Positions 1-8,393 of a DNA stretch of 64,000 bases are shown one piece after another. Location: assembly GCF_001982605.1 (NCBI RefSeq), contig NZ_MLCN01000001.1:1-64000 (forward strand). The letters run 5' to 3'. The first letter of the stretch is position 1, and each line of letters opens with the position of its first letter. The position numbers were made by a program, and so were the translations under genes. Under the pieces are notes generated by a model. It did no database searches. It saw nothing but the letters and a program-made list of their open reading frames with translations, and was not told the DNA's origin. This DNA comes from Alkanindiges hydrocarboniclasticus. GTDB taxonomy: Bacteria; Pseudomonadota; Gammaproteobacteria; Pseudomonadales; Moraxellaceae.

Positions 1-62
1 CCTTTATCCGTATGAACCAGTGTCCCTGCCACAAAACCACTTTGTAAATTCTGATCTTTCAT
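1..62 (-). CDS. Hint-domain protein, 5' end only (cut by window edge)
   Basis: An ATG at 62 on the minus strand opens a frame that stays open to the window edge. Its first 20 residues are MKDQNLQSGFVAGTLVHTDK. The SGFxAGTxVHT block is the start (block A) of a pretoxin-type Hint domain and matches residues 8-18 of the full-length Hint protein at 26838-27656. As in that paralogue, the residue before Phe is Gly, where active Hint domains have the Cys nucleophile. The start lies 20 bp after the trmO stop on the same strand, so co-transcription is likely. The rest of the protein, and any toxin behind it, lies outside the window. Confidence 0.7.
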   Translation of the reverse strand, partial: MKDQNLQSGFVAGTLVHTDK

Positions 63-82
63 TTCTTTAACTCTATTTATGA

Positions 83-820
83 TTAAATTTCTTTTTTATC
101 AATACGCTGAATGGCTTCAACCTGCACTTGTCCAGCACTAATTTTAAACAGCACATTCACCTGCCTATAGCGCATGCCATAAACTCGATTTGCATCATCC
201 TGATAAGCGGGACGCGGATCAAGCGCCAATAGTTCATTAATTAAACCTTGCTGCTCGCTATCAAACAGTTTTTGCGCGATTAAAGCTTGAGCTTGCTGGC
301 TGGCCACTATGTTCCACTCAACCTCTAACAACGCTGGTGCGGCTTGGGCAAAACCACTTTTTGCTTCCGGAATCGCATCGGAATAGGCAATATACGGTTT
401 AATGTCTACAATTGGCGTACCATTGAGTAAATCTGCCCCACGGATCAGCAGCTTGGCCTTGCCGTTTTGCCGAATCACTTTCACCAGTTTAACCACTGAC
501 AAGCCTAATTCGCTGGGTCGATACATGCTGCGGCTGGCAAAAACCCCCAGCTTTTGATTACCACCCAAACGTGGAGGTCGAATTTGTGTACGAAATTTTT
601 TAGGGCTTTGTGAATCTGCTTTATTCTGATGAAAGCTCCAGATTAGCCACAAATGACTGAATTCACCCAGTCCTTCAAATGCCAAGGCATCATCATAAGG
701 CGCATTAAATTCAATAATTGCAGGCACTTGCACCAGATTTGGCTGACGAGGAATCCCAAATTTTTCATGAAAAGGTGAATGCACAATACCAATGACTGGT
801 ACTGTTAAATCCGACTTCAT
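83..820 (-). CDS. trmO: tRNA (adenine(37)-N6)-methyltransferase TrmO
   Basis: A 245-residue protein of the TsaA/YaeB/TrmO family, which N6-methylates t6A37 in ANN-decoding tRNAs using S-adenosylmethionine. The N-terminal VIGIVHSPFHEKFGIPRQP block, the GLGEFSHLWLIWSFH segment, FRTQIRPPRLGGN, ASRSMYRPSELGLS and the C-terminal DPRPAY block are all family signatures. Length is normal. The ATG at 820 is preferred over a GTG at 823 because AAGGA lies 6 nt upstream of it. A Hint-domain gene follows 20 bp downstream on the same strand. Confidence 0.93.
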   Translation of the reverse strand: MKSDLTVPVIGIVHSPFHEKFGIPRQPNLVQVPAIIEFNAPYDDALAFEGLGEFSHLWLIWSFHQNKADSQSPKKFRTQIRPPRLGGNQKLGVFASRSMYRPSELGLSVVKLVKVIRQNGKAKLLIRGADLLNGTPIVDIKPYIAYSDAIPEAKSGFAQAAPALLEVEWNIVASQQAQALIAQKLFDSEQQGLINELLALDPRPAYQDDANRVYGMRYRQVNVLFKISAGQVQVEAIQRIDKKEI

Positions 821-918
821 CACTTTTCCTTATAAATAACATTGGATTAATTCAGTTTATAGACAATTGCTTTGCGTTAGAATAGCCACCTGTTTTTTAT
901 TATATCGATGAGAGCTTC

Positions 919-1698
919 ATGGCCGCTTTTAATGTTGAGAAAATTACTCACGTTCACCATTGGAATGACACCTTATTTAGCTTTAAAACCACCCGTGATG
1001 TGGCATTGCGCTTTAAAAATGGTCAGTTCGTGATGATTGGTCTGGAAGTAAACGGCAAGCCGCTGATGCGTGCCTACTCGATTGCCAGCGCCAATTATGA
1101 AGAAGAGCTTGAGTTTTTCTCCATTAAGGTACAAAACGGCCCATTGACCTCTATTTTGCAAAAAGTACAGGTTGGCGATGAAATCCTGATTAGTAAAAAA
1201 CCAACCGGTACCCTGGTACATGATGATTTGCTACCCGGCAAAAATCTGTATTTTCTGTCCAGCGGTACAGGGCTTGCACCATTTCTGGCATTGATTCGTG
1301 ACCCTGAAACCTATGAAAAATACGAAAAAGTGATTCTGGTGCATGGTACGCGCTATGTAAGTGAACTGGCTTATCAGGACCTGATTGAAAACGAATTGCC
1401 AAACCATGAATTTTTTGCGGAACTGGGCATTAAAGACAAACTGATTTACTACCCAACCGTAACCCGTGAAGATTTTCATACGCAGGGCCGTGTCACTACT
1501 GCAATTGAAACTGGCCAATTATTTGAGAAAATTGGCCTGCCGCGTTTTAATCCGGAAACTGACCGCGCCATGCTGTGCGGTAGCCCTGCGTTCTTAAAAG
1601 ATGTGTGCGCACTACTGGATGCGCATGGCATGAAAGAATCACCACGGATGGGCGTTATGGGTGATTATGTGATTGAACGCGCATTTGTTGAGAAGTAA
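919..1698 (+). CDS. fpr: ferredoxin--NADP+ reductase
   Basis: A 259-residue FAD-dependent reductase that moves electrons between NADPH and ferredoxin or flavodoxin; in Pseudomonas and E. coli it supports Fe-S cluster repair and oxidative-stress tolerance. The FAD-binding RAYSIAS motif is near residue 53, the NADP-binding segment SSGTGLAPF near residue 114, LCGSPAFLKD lies in the C-terminal third, and the C-terminal GDYVIERAFVEK tail is typical of bacterial subclass I enzymes. It is monocistronic and ends at a clear rho-independent terminator. It is divergent from trmO with a short shared upstream region. Confidence 0.93.
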   Translation: MAAFNVEKITHVHHWNDTLFSFKTTRDVALRFKNGQFVMIGLEVNGKPLMRAYSIASANYEEELEFFSIKVQNGPLTSILQKVQVGDEILISKKPTGTLVHDDLLPGKNLYFLSSGTGLAPFLALIRDPETYEKYEKVILVHGTRYVSELAYQDLIENELPNHEFFAELGIKDKLIYYPTVTREDFHTQGRVTTAIETGQLFEKIGLPRFNPETDRAMLCGSPAFLKDVCALLDAHGMKESPRMGVMGDYVIERAFVEK

Positions 1699-1741
1699 GA
1701 TTTTATAGCAATCCCAAATTCACTATTTTTTAGTGTATTGC

Positions 1742-1773
1742 AAAAGCAGTCTTTAAAAAAGGCTGCTTTTTTT
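1742..1773 (+). terminator. rho-independent terminator of fpr
   Basis: AAAAGCAG pairs with CTGCTTTT around a 13-nt loop and runs into a T tract, 44 bp after the fpr stop codon. Confidence 0.8.
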
Positions 1774-2157
1774 ATGATTATTTACCCCAGTCACTTCTTG
1801 ATTAGATGTTAATAAAAACATTTCCTTTTAGAAGGATAAATTTTATAAAACTTGCAAAAAATTGCTCATTGACACAAATCTAAGCTCGAATCATGGACAA
1901 GAAGTTCACTACAGTGAAGTCATCTGATCTAGCGATTAAATCATATTAGTAAATCATGCTAGATTCTGTTTAGCTCCACGCTGATTTTAAAGAGTAGGTT
2001 TTGCAGGATTGAATTTAAACATTGTCTTTGAAATTTTCGTTTTGAAATACTGATTGTGAATTAAATTTTTTGAGTCGCGGGCTTTAATCTCATCGCGCAA
2101 GTTGATAGATCAATACAACTACTAGGGACAGATCACCTATGCCATCAGAGAATACCA
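1774..2157. other. long leader/promoter region of the fdhF-like gene
   Basis: About 380 bp without a convincing ORF, AT-rich. It carries the dyad at 1905-1918 and presumably the promoter of the oxidoreductase gene. A short out-of-frame ATG at 2139 with 10 codons overlaps the start region and could be a leader peptide, but nothing supports that beyond position. Confidence 0.4.
1905..1918. promoter_or_regulatory. perfect dyad TTCACT-AC-AGTGAA, candidate operator
   Basis: Two 6-bp inverted half-sites separated by 2 bp, about 240 bp upstream of the fdhF-like start. The spacing suits a dimeric repressor or activator. No regulator is identified, so the role is inference. Confidence 0.35.
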
Positions 2158-4401
2158 ATGAAAAAAATTGAGGTTTATCCAGCGCCTGCTGGTGGTTGGG
2201 CATCATTGCGTGGTACAGCCAGCACATTGCTTGGTAAAGACACTTTATTAAAAGGTGGCAGCACCATGCGCCGGGTAAACCAGCCTCAGGGTGGTATCAA
2301 ATGCCCCAGTTGCGCCTGGCCAGATGCCTCACATGCCAAGTCTATTGATTTTTGTGAGAGCGGTGCCAAGGCAGTTGCTTTTGAATCTACGGCCAACCGC
2401 ATCACACCTGAGTTTTTTGCACAGCATACCGTGAGTGAGTTAAAGAACTGGTCAGATTATGAACTTGACCAGCTTGGCCGCCTGACCCAGCCATTAAAAT
2501 ACGATGCCGCCACTGATAAATATGTAGCAGTAGAATGGCAACAGGCCTTTGATGACATTGGCACCTTCTTACGCCAGCACACCACACCAGAGCGGGCTGT
2601 GTTCTATACTTCCGGCAAAGTAGGCAATGAACCGGCGTTTTGCTATCAGTTGATGGTGCGCGAGTATGGCAGCAATAACCTGCCGGATTGCTCCAATATG
2701 TGCCACGAGCCAACCAGTGTAGCGCTGGCTGAACAAATTGGTGTTGGCAAGGCAACCGTTATCCGCAGTGATTTTGCTGAATGTGACCTGATTTTATCCA
2801 TGGGCCATAATCCGGGTACCAATCATCCCCGTTCACTGATTGCCCTGCGCGAAGCACGCAAAAATGGCGCAACCATTGTCGCGGTTAATCCGATGCGTGA
2901 AAAATCACTGATGCGCTACCGTCATCCGCAAAGTCCGGTTGAAATGCTCACTGGAACTAGTACCAATCTGGCCAGTGAACATTATGTTCAGGTGAAAGTC
3001 GGTGGTGACAGTGCCTTTTTAACCGGTGTGATTAAGGCGTTTCTGGAACATGGAACACCGGATTATGCGTTTATTAATCAGCACACGTCGGGCTTTGATG
3101 CATTTAAACATTTTATTGAGCAGCAGGACTGGACAGTGCTGGAACAAGCAGCCGGCATAAGCCAGCAGCAAATGCAGGATGTAGCACACCTGTATGACCA
3201 GAGCAAAAATACCATTTGCATGTGGGGCATGGGCATTACCCAGCATGAAACCAGTCTGGACAATGTGCACCTGATTGTGAATTTGCTGCTGTTAAAAGGC
3301 AATATTGGCCGGGCTGGTAGCGGTTTGTGCCCGGTGCGTGGGCATTCCAACGTACAAGGTAACCGTACTGTAGGCATCCATGAAAAGCCAGATCAGGCCA
3401 TGCTGGACCGTATTGAAAAATACTTTGGTTTTGCCCCGCCACGCAAGGATGGGCTGGACACGTTGGCTACCCTGCAAGCCATGCAACAAGGTCAGGTTGA
3501 TTTTTTGATGGGGCTGGCCGGAAACTTTGCCAAAGCCACGCCCGATACTAAAGCAACCTTGCGCAATCTGGAAAACCTGAAAATGACTGTGATGGTATCC
3601 ATTAGCCTGAATCGCTCACACTTGCATCATGGCCAGCAGGCTTATATTTTGCCAGCACTGGCGCGCACTGAAGGTGATCATCAGGACAGTGGTTTTCAAG
3701 GAATCACTATTGAAGACTCGATGTGTAATATTACCCTGTCTACCGGCACTAATCCGCCTGCTTCCAACCAGTTACGCTCGGAAACCGCCATTATTGCCGG
3801 AATTGCCAAGTCCGCTATTCCCAATAGCCGTATTCCTTTGGACAAGTTTCTGAACAATTATGATTATATTCGTGATGCCATTGCACAGGTGGTTTCAGGA
3901 TTTGAAGACTTTAATACACGGGTACGCCAGCCGCGAGGATTTTATCTGGGTAATAGCGCACGTGAACGCAACTGGAAAACCAAAACCCAAAAAGCCCAGT
4001 TCATAGCACCGCAACTGCCCTTTATACCTGATGTGCTGCAACAGCCCGATACATTCCGCTTAACAACCGTGCGCGCACATGGCCAGTTTAACACCACTAT
4101 TTATGATTTAAACGACCGCTACCGGGGCGTATATGGTGAGCGTGACGTCCTGTTTATGCATCCCGACCAGATTAGTGCAAAGGGCTGGCAAATTGGCCAG
4201 CGTGTGGATGTAACCGCCATTTATGACAACCAGACCCGTTGTTTAAACCAGCTAAAACTGATGCCATTTGATTTGCCCATGGGTTGCGTAGCGACTTATT
4301 ATCCCGAAGCCAATGATTTGGTGCCACTGCAACATCATGCTCCACGGGCCAATACACCGGCCTATAAATCCATTCCTGTGCGTATACAGGCCAGCGTATG
4401 A
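2158..4401 (+). CDS. FdhF/YdeP-family molybdopterin oxidoreductase
   Basis: A 747-residue molybdopterin enzyme of the YdeP branch of the formate dehydrogenase alpha family. The N-terminal cysteines (CPSC at 49-52 and C66 in FCESGAKA) follow the reduced YdeP pattern rather than the four-Cys Fe-S motif of FDH-H. The NMCHEPTS segment carries Cys at about residue 182, at the place of the catalytic Sec/Cys of FDH-H. The central MGHNPGTNHPRS and GNIGRAGSG blocks and the C-terminal molydopterin-dinucleotide-binding domain are intact. Its substrate is not established; E. coli YdeP is linked to acid resistance. fdhD overlaps its stop by 4 bp, which supports a working Mo enzyme. No electron-transfer subunit lies nearby. 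Confidence 0.88.
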   Translation: MKKIEVYPAPAGGWASLRGTASTLLGKDTLLKGGSTMRRVNQPQGGIKCPSCAWPDASHAKSIDFCESGAKAVAFESTANRITPEFFAQHTVSELKNWSDYELDQLGRLTQPLKYDAATDKYVAVEWQQAFDDIGTFLRQHTTPERAVFYTSGKVGNEPAFCYQLMVREYGSNNLPDCSNMCHEPTSVALAEQIGVGKATVIRSDFAECDLILSMGHNPGTNHPRSLIALREARKNGATIVAVNPMREKSLMRYRHPQSPVEMLTGTSTNLASEHYVQVKVGGDSAFLTGVIKAFLEHGTPDYAFINQHTSGFDAFKHFIEQQDWTVLEQAAGISQQQMQDVAHLYDQSKNTICMWGMGITQHETSLDNVHLIVNLLLLKGNIGRAGSGLCPVRGHSNVQGNRTVGIHEKPDQAMLDRIEKYFGFAPPRKDGLDTLATLQAMQQGQVDFLMGLAGNFAKATPDTKATLRNLENLKMTVMVSISLNRSHLHHGQQAYILPALARTEGDHQDSGFQGITIEDSMCNITLSTGTNPPASNQLRSETAIIAGIAKSAIPNSRIPLDKFLNNYDYIRDAIAQVVSGFEDFNTRVRQPRGFYLGNSARERNWKTKTQKAQFIAPQLPFIPDVLQQPDTFRLTTVRAHGQFNTTIYDLNDRYRGVYGERDVLFMHPDQISAKGWQIGQRVDVTAIYDNQTRCLNQLKLMPFDLPMGCVATYYPEANDLVPLQHHAPRANTPAYKSIPVRIQASV

Positions 4402-5186
4402 ATGCCCTGTTTCAGCAAAGTATTGCGTCGCATAGCAGCGTTCAGGCCAATGAACAGCATGGTGAAAATCAACAGGCAATTTCGCTGGCTGTAGCTGAAG
4501 AAGTGCCGGTTGCACTGGTTTATAATGGTATTTCTCACGTGGTACTGATGGCAACGCCACAACATCTGGTAGAGCTGGCCTATGGGTTTTCATTATCCGA
4601 AGGCATTATTGAGCAAGCCAGCCAGATTTATCAGGTGGAAACTGAGGCCCATCCTGCCGGCATCAGCGTCCATATAGCACTGGCCTCAGCGTGTTTTGTA
4701 CGGCTTAAACAACGTCGCCGCCAGATGAACGGCCGTACTGGTTGTGGCTTATGTGGCATTGAAGCCCTTAGCCAGATCAATATGCCGCTCCCCCATGTTG
4801 GCACTACTATTCAAATGACTGCGGAACAACTGGCACAAGGATTTAGCTGTCTTACTGATCAGCAGCCGATTAATCAGCTTTCTGGGGGTTGTCATGCGGC
4901 TGCGCTATGGCAGCCTCAGGATGCTAGGTTGCAGGGATTTGAAGACGTAGGCCGCCACAATGCACTGGACAAACTGATTGGCTGGCGTCTGCTCAACAAT
5001 AAGCCGCCAGGCGCGCTGCTGTTGACTTCCCGGTTGTCTTACGAGCTGATTCAAAAAGCAGCCTATGCCCAGCTTCCTTTAATTGCTGCAATTTCAGCAC
5101 CAACGGGTATGGCGGTGCGAATAGCACAGCAAGCAGGAATCCAATTGGCGGTATTTGTACGTGAAGGCCGTGTAACTTGGATTTAA
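4398..5186 (+). CDS. fdhD: formate dehydrogenase accessory sulfurtransferase FdhD
   Basis: A 262-residue sulfurtransferase that carries sulfur from a cysteine desulfurase to the molybdenum cofactor of formate dehydrogenase-type enzymes. The GRTGCGLCG motif has the paired catalytic cysteines C116 and C119. FSLSEGII, the SGGCHAAAL segment, DVGRHNALDKLIG and LLTSRLSYELIQKAA are family signatures. The start overlaps the oxidoreductase stop (ATGA), so the two are translationally coupled and this protein most likely matures that enzyme. Confidence 0.93.
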   Translation: MNALFQQSIASHSSVQANEQHGENQQAISLAVAEEVPVALVYNGISHVVLMATPQHLVELAYGFSLSEGIIEQASQIYQVETEAHPAGISVHIALASACFVRLKQRRRQMNGRTGCGLCGIEALSQINMPLPHVGTTIQMTAEQLAQGFSCLTDQQPINQLSGGCHAAALWQPQDARLQGFEDVGRHNALDKLIGWRLLNNKPPGALLLTSRLSYELIQKAAYAQLPLIAAISAPTGMAVRIAQQAGIQLAVFVREGRVTWI

Positions 5187-5208
5187 ACAATTAAATGATT
5201 TTGGGTTA

Positions 5209-5228
5209 ATAATTAGACTCTTTCATAA
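5209..5228. repeat. short dispersed motif, copy 1 (minus orientation)
   Basis: Read on the minus strand this is TTATGAAAGAGTCTAATTAT. It matches 8998-9018 with one substitution/indel and, more loosely, 30649-30669. A GAAGGC precedes it in the motif direction by 13 nt. Confidence 0.5.
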
Positions 5229-5277
5229 CTCATACCAATTTGCCTTCTACCATTTCGGCAGTCTCAATAATAGTAGG

Positions 5278-5303
5278 CGCTGGTTAAGCTTGTCGAAACC
5301 AGA
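5278..5303. repeat. REP-like palindrome (GCTTGTCGAA type)
   Basis: CTGGTT and AACCAG close a hairpin over an AAGCTTGTCGAA core in the fdhD-metR gap. The core resembles the repeat units at 28548-28571 and, more distantly, 8839-8892. Confidence 0.45.
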
Positions 5304-5369
5304 TTTTTAAAAGAGCTCTATCAGTTTTAGACTGTCTAATTTCCTCAAAGTTTACTGAATGAGATATAG

Positions 5370-5382
5370 TGAATAAATTTCA
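5370..5382. promoter_or_regulatory. MetR box TGAATAAATTTCA
   Basis: An exact match to the MetR consensus TGAA-N5-TTCA. It lies 49 bp before the metR start codon and just upstream of a perfect TATAAT at 5395-5400, so bound MetR would cover the -35 region. This fits negative autoregulation, as known for enterobacterial metR. Confidence 0.6.
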
Positions 5383-5394
5383 TCTAATTTAAGA

Positions 5395-5400
5395 TATAAT
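5395..5400 (+). promoter_or_regulatory. -10 element of the metR promoter
   Basis: A consensus TATAAT 31 bp upstream of the metR start codon. The -35 position falls inside the MetR box. Confidence 0.5.
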
Positions 5401-5430
5401 GAATTTTATTTTAAAAAATTTCGTCTAAAT

Positions 5431-6348
5431 ATGATTGAACTTCGTCATCTCAAAACCCTGCAAGCCCTGCGTGAACACGGTTCGCTGGTTGGCGCTGCAC
5501 AACATATTCATGTCACGCCGTCTGCCCTGTCCCATCAATTGCGGGAGCTGGAACAGTGGCTGGACTTAAGCCTGCTCAGCCGTAAAAGCAGGCCCTTACA
5601 GTTTTCTCCTGCGGGTTTGCGCTTGCTTGAACTGGCTGATCAGGTCTTGCCGCTGGTAAATAATACCCGCACTGAGCTGTCACGTATGGCACATGGCCAG
5701 ACCGGGCGACTGTTGCTGGCTTCGGAATGCCATAGCTGCTTTGACTGGCTCATGCCTGTGCTCAACCAGTACCGTCAGGATTTTCCCGATGTTGACCTTG
5801 ATTTTGCCAACGGATTTGAACCCGAACCGCACCAGCAGCTTCAGCAAGGCGATATTGATATATTAATCACCGCCGATGAATTGCAGCTCAATGGATTGGC
5901 TTACCAGCCTGTTTTTGATTATGAATCCAGACTGGTACTAGCACCCAGTCATCCGTTATTGCAACAGCAGGAAATTACCGCTCAGGATATTGCCGCCCAG
6001 ACATTAATTGCCTATCCGGTTGAACCCAGCCGTCTGGATATTATTGCCGGGTTTTTAAGCCTGCATCAGTTGCAGCCCCATCATATCCGCACCACTGAAT
6101 TAACACCCATGCTTATTCAGCTTGTCGCCAGTGGCCGTGGTATTGCAGCCTTGCCCGACTGGGTAGTCAAAGACTATGAACAAAAGGGCTGGGTGGTGAG
6201 CCGCCGTTTTCCGTTTCCTGAGCAAAGTCAGCCAGCCAGGGGATTACGGCGCACACTTTATGCAGCCTATCGTCAGCAGGACATAAAACAGGCTTTTATT
6301 GAAGGTTTCTTAAATCAACTCAAGATTTTTTCGCGACAACGTGCCTAA
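5431..6348 (+). CDS. metR: LysR-family regulator MetR
   Basis: A 305-residue LysR-type regulator. The N-terminal winged helix-turn-helix (MIELRHLKTLQAL...SALSHQLRELE) and the effector domain with GRLLLASECHSCFDWLMP match MetR, the homocysteine-responsive activator of methionine-synthesis genes. No met structural gene lies in the window, so the targets are elsewhere. A MetR box overlaps its own promoter. It is separated from fdhD by about 245 bp containing repeat sequence and is its own transcription unit. Confidence 0.9.
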   Translation: MIELRHLKTLQALREHGSLVGAAQHIHVTPSALSHQLRELEQWLDLSLLSRKSRPLQFSPAGLRLLELADQVLPLVNNTRTELSRMAHGQTGRLLLASECHSCFDWLMPVLNQYRQDFPDVDLDFANGFEPEPHQQLQQGDIDILITADELQLNGLAYQPVFDYESRLVLAPSHPLLQQQEITAQDIAAQTLIAYPVEPSRLDIIAGFLSLHQLQPHHIRTTELTPMLIQLVASGRGIAALPDWVVKDYEQKGWVVSRRFPFPEQSQPARGLRRTLYAAYRQQDIKQAFIEGFLNQLKIFSRQRA

Positions 6349-6475
6349 AATACAGCAAACAGCGTTTATTGAATTAATTGTCTGACAATCAGCAATTTTG
6401 CTGGTGTTTTATGCCATTGACCATGTTATTTTGGTCTGGTTATGTTCTGCAGGCTGAAATAGAAATGGATAACAC

Positions 6476-7501
6476 ATGACTCTACCACTTGCCCGCCCAG
6501 ATAATGGTATTCCAGGCGTCTATGGCTTATTGTTACTAGAGGTAGTTTCACGCTTTGGAATTAGCGAACATACCCTTTTTTCACCGTTTAACCTGACCAG
6601 TGAACAACTGGCAGAACCCAGCTTCAGAATTGCTTTGCCTCTCGCCAACAACCTGTTTAAGCACGCGATTGAACTGACTGGTGAAAACAGTCTGGGCTAC
6701 CATATTGGCACCCAGATGCGCATTTCCATTCATGGTTTTATTGGCTATGCCATCATGAGTGCATCCAATGTCACCGAAGCGCTGATGCTGGCATCACGTT
6801 TTATTCATATCCGGGTGCCATTTATTCACCTGCATGTGTCTACCATGCAACCCAAGGCACGCCTGCAACTCACCTGTGATGAACTCAACCTTGAACCGCT
6901 ACGACAGGAAGTGTTAATTGCCCTGACTGTGGGTATTTTAACCATGGGCAAGGCTCTAACAGGCAAAGACATTTATGCAGAAATTGAATGTGATTTTCCT
7001 GAACCCAAGGATTTTGAAAAATATCAAAAACTGATCAGCGCAGACATCAAGTTCAACCAGCCGCATCTGGTGGCTTACTTTGATAAAAGCTACCTGAGCC
7101 TGCCACTTATCAATGCTGATCCCATCGCCAGCCAGATTGCCATTAACCAGTGTGAAGCTGAACTTTCAGCACTGGGCGAACGCAAACGTATTGCCATGAA
7201 AGTACGGGATTTGCTGACGCAGTGCAATGATCGCTACCCCACCATTGAAACCATTGCCGATATGCTGCACATGTCGGATCGTACGCTTAAGCGTCAACTG
7301 GCTGCCGAAGGAACCTCCTATTCCAACGTGGTGGATGAAGTACGCTATCGGCATGCGGTCTCACTGCTGTCACGTTCAGATTATAGCCTAGAACAGATTT
7401 CTGATGAGCTGGGTTATTCCGATGTCGGCAACTTTACCCGTGCTTTTAAGCGCTGGACCGGCCGCACTCCGGGCAACTGGCGTAAAGATCCTTACCTGTA
7501 A
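6476..7501 (+). CDS. AraC-family transcriptional regulator
   Basis: A 341-residue protein with an N-terminal arabinose-binding-like domain (about residues 20-205, PF12625 type) and a C-terminal AraC double helix-turn-helix (about 240-338: TIETIADMLHMSDRTLKRQL, then YSLEQISDELGYSDVGNFTRAFKRW as two motifs). This is the OruR/ArgR-like layout common in Pseudomonas and Acinetobacter. No metabolic gene is adjacent, so the effector and target cannot be named. It stands alone between metR and gcvH, both on the same strand. Confidence 0.85.
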   Translation: MTLPLARPDNGIPGVYGLLLLEVVSRFGISEHTLFSPFNLTSEQLAEPSFRIALPLANNLFKHAIELTGENSLGYHIGTQMRISIHGFIGYAIMSASNVTEALMLASRFIHIRVPFIHLHVSTMQPKARLQLTCDELNLEPLRQEVLIALTVGILTMGKALTGKDIYAEIECDFPEPKDFEKYQKLISADIKFNQPHLVAYFDKSYLSLPLINADPIASQIAINQCEAELSALGERKRIAMKVRDLLTQCNDRYPTIETIADMLHMSDRTLKRQLAAEGTSYSNVVDEVRYRHAVSLLSRSDYSLEQISDELGYSDVGNFTRAFKRWTGRTPGNWRKDPYL

Positions 7502-7661
7502 AACCCTTTGGGCAAAACAAGGCTACAAAACCGCTTATTTGTGAATTTTCAAAGCTATTCAAAACGCTGGGGCTACAATTTATAGAAAACAAACGCTACA
7601 CTTGCGCCAGACTTTGAAGTCCACCGGTTGGGGACAAATACATTTGATGGAGTTTTAAAAC

Positions 7662-8039
7662 ATGAATCATCCTAGCGAGCTGAAATACGCCGGCACTCAT
7701 GAATGGGCCAGACAGGAAGATGACCTGATTGTTACTGGTATTTCTGACCACGCTCAGGAGTCCTTGGGTGATCTGGTTTATGTTGAAATTCCTGAAGTGG
7801 GTAGCATGGTAACTGCAGGCGAACCGACTGGTGTGGTTGAATCGGTAAAAACTGCTTCTGATATTCATGCACCAGTTTCTGGCGTGGTGGTTGAAATCAA
7901 CCCGGCACTGGAAGATGATCCCGAAGTTATCAATACTGATCCGTATGGCAAAGGCTGGATTTATAAAATTCGCCCGGATAACCCCAGTGAACTTGATGCA
8001 CTGTTATCCTCAGATGACTATGTGGCTAGCCTGGATTAA
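7662..8039 (+). CDS. gcvH: glycine cleavage system H protein
   Basis: A 125-residue lipoyl carrier that shuttles the aminomethyl group between the P, T and L proteins of the glycine cleavage complex. The lipoylation site is K63 in [14 protein letters not shown], and the fold signatures [18 protein letters not shown] and [10 protein letters not shown] are present. GGAG lies upstream of the ATG. gcvT and gcvP are not adjacent, which is often so in Acinetobacter-like genomes. A strong terminator follows. Confidence 0.95.
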   Translation: MNHPSELKYAGTHEWARQEDDLIVTGISDHAQESLGDLVYVEIPEVGSMVTAGEPTGVVESVKTASDIHAPVSGVVVEINPALEDDPEVINTDPYGKGWIYKIRPDNPSELDALLSSDDYVASLD

Positions 8040-8062
8040 TTAAATCCGGCATTGGTTGGCTA

Positions 8063-8085
8063 AAGCATTAAGCATTAAGCATTAA
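8063..8085. repeat. three tandem copies of AAGCATT
   Basis: A 7-bp unit repeated three times between the gcvH stop and its terminator. It could vary in number by slippage. No function is apparent. Confidence 0.6.
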
Positions 8086-8111
8086 CCAAGCTTTTTGGCG
8101 TCAGGCTTTAT

Positions 8112-8145
8112 TAAAATCCCTTCCTGTAAGGGATTTTATATTTTT
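8112..8145 (+). terminator. rho-independent terminator of gcvH
   Basis: TAAAATCCCTT pairs perfectly with AAGGGATTTTA (11 bp, 5-nt loop) and is followed by TATTTTT. Confidence 0.88.
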
Positions 8146-8333
8146 GGCAATAAAATTTTTAAAAAGTAAGGCAAGATAATTTTTCTACCAATTCAGTTTC
8201 ACTCATCCAAAAAGGCTTAATAATCATACAAACTAGTGCATAAAAATCAGCCGCCTGAAATGAGGATTAAAAATTCAAGCTAATTTGCGCAGTGCGCTTT
8301 TCATTTGCATAAAAATCCATTAAAACCTATAGG

Positions 8334-8365
8334 AATGATTAAAACAGCAAGCGCCATTAATCATT
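8334..8365. promoter_or_regulatory. 9-bp inverted repeat upstream of the CBS gene
   Basis: AATGATTAA and TTAATCATT are perfect inverted copies 14 nt apart, ending 28 bp before the CBS-protein start codon. It could be an operator or an mRNA hairpin next to the ribosome-binding site. The rest of the 8146-8393 gap shows nothing else clear. Confidence 0.35.
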
Positions 8366-8393
8366 TATTAACGATAAGTTCAGGAAAACAACT

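Noticed and set aside
7502-7661. Glycine riboswitch before gcvH
   Set aside because: I could not find the tandem aptamer pattern or a switch terminator in the 160-bp gap.
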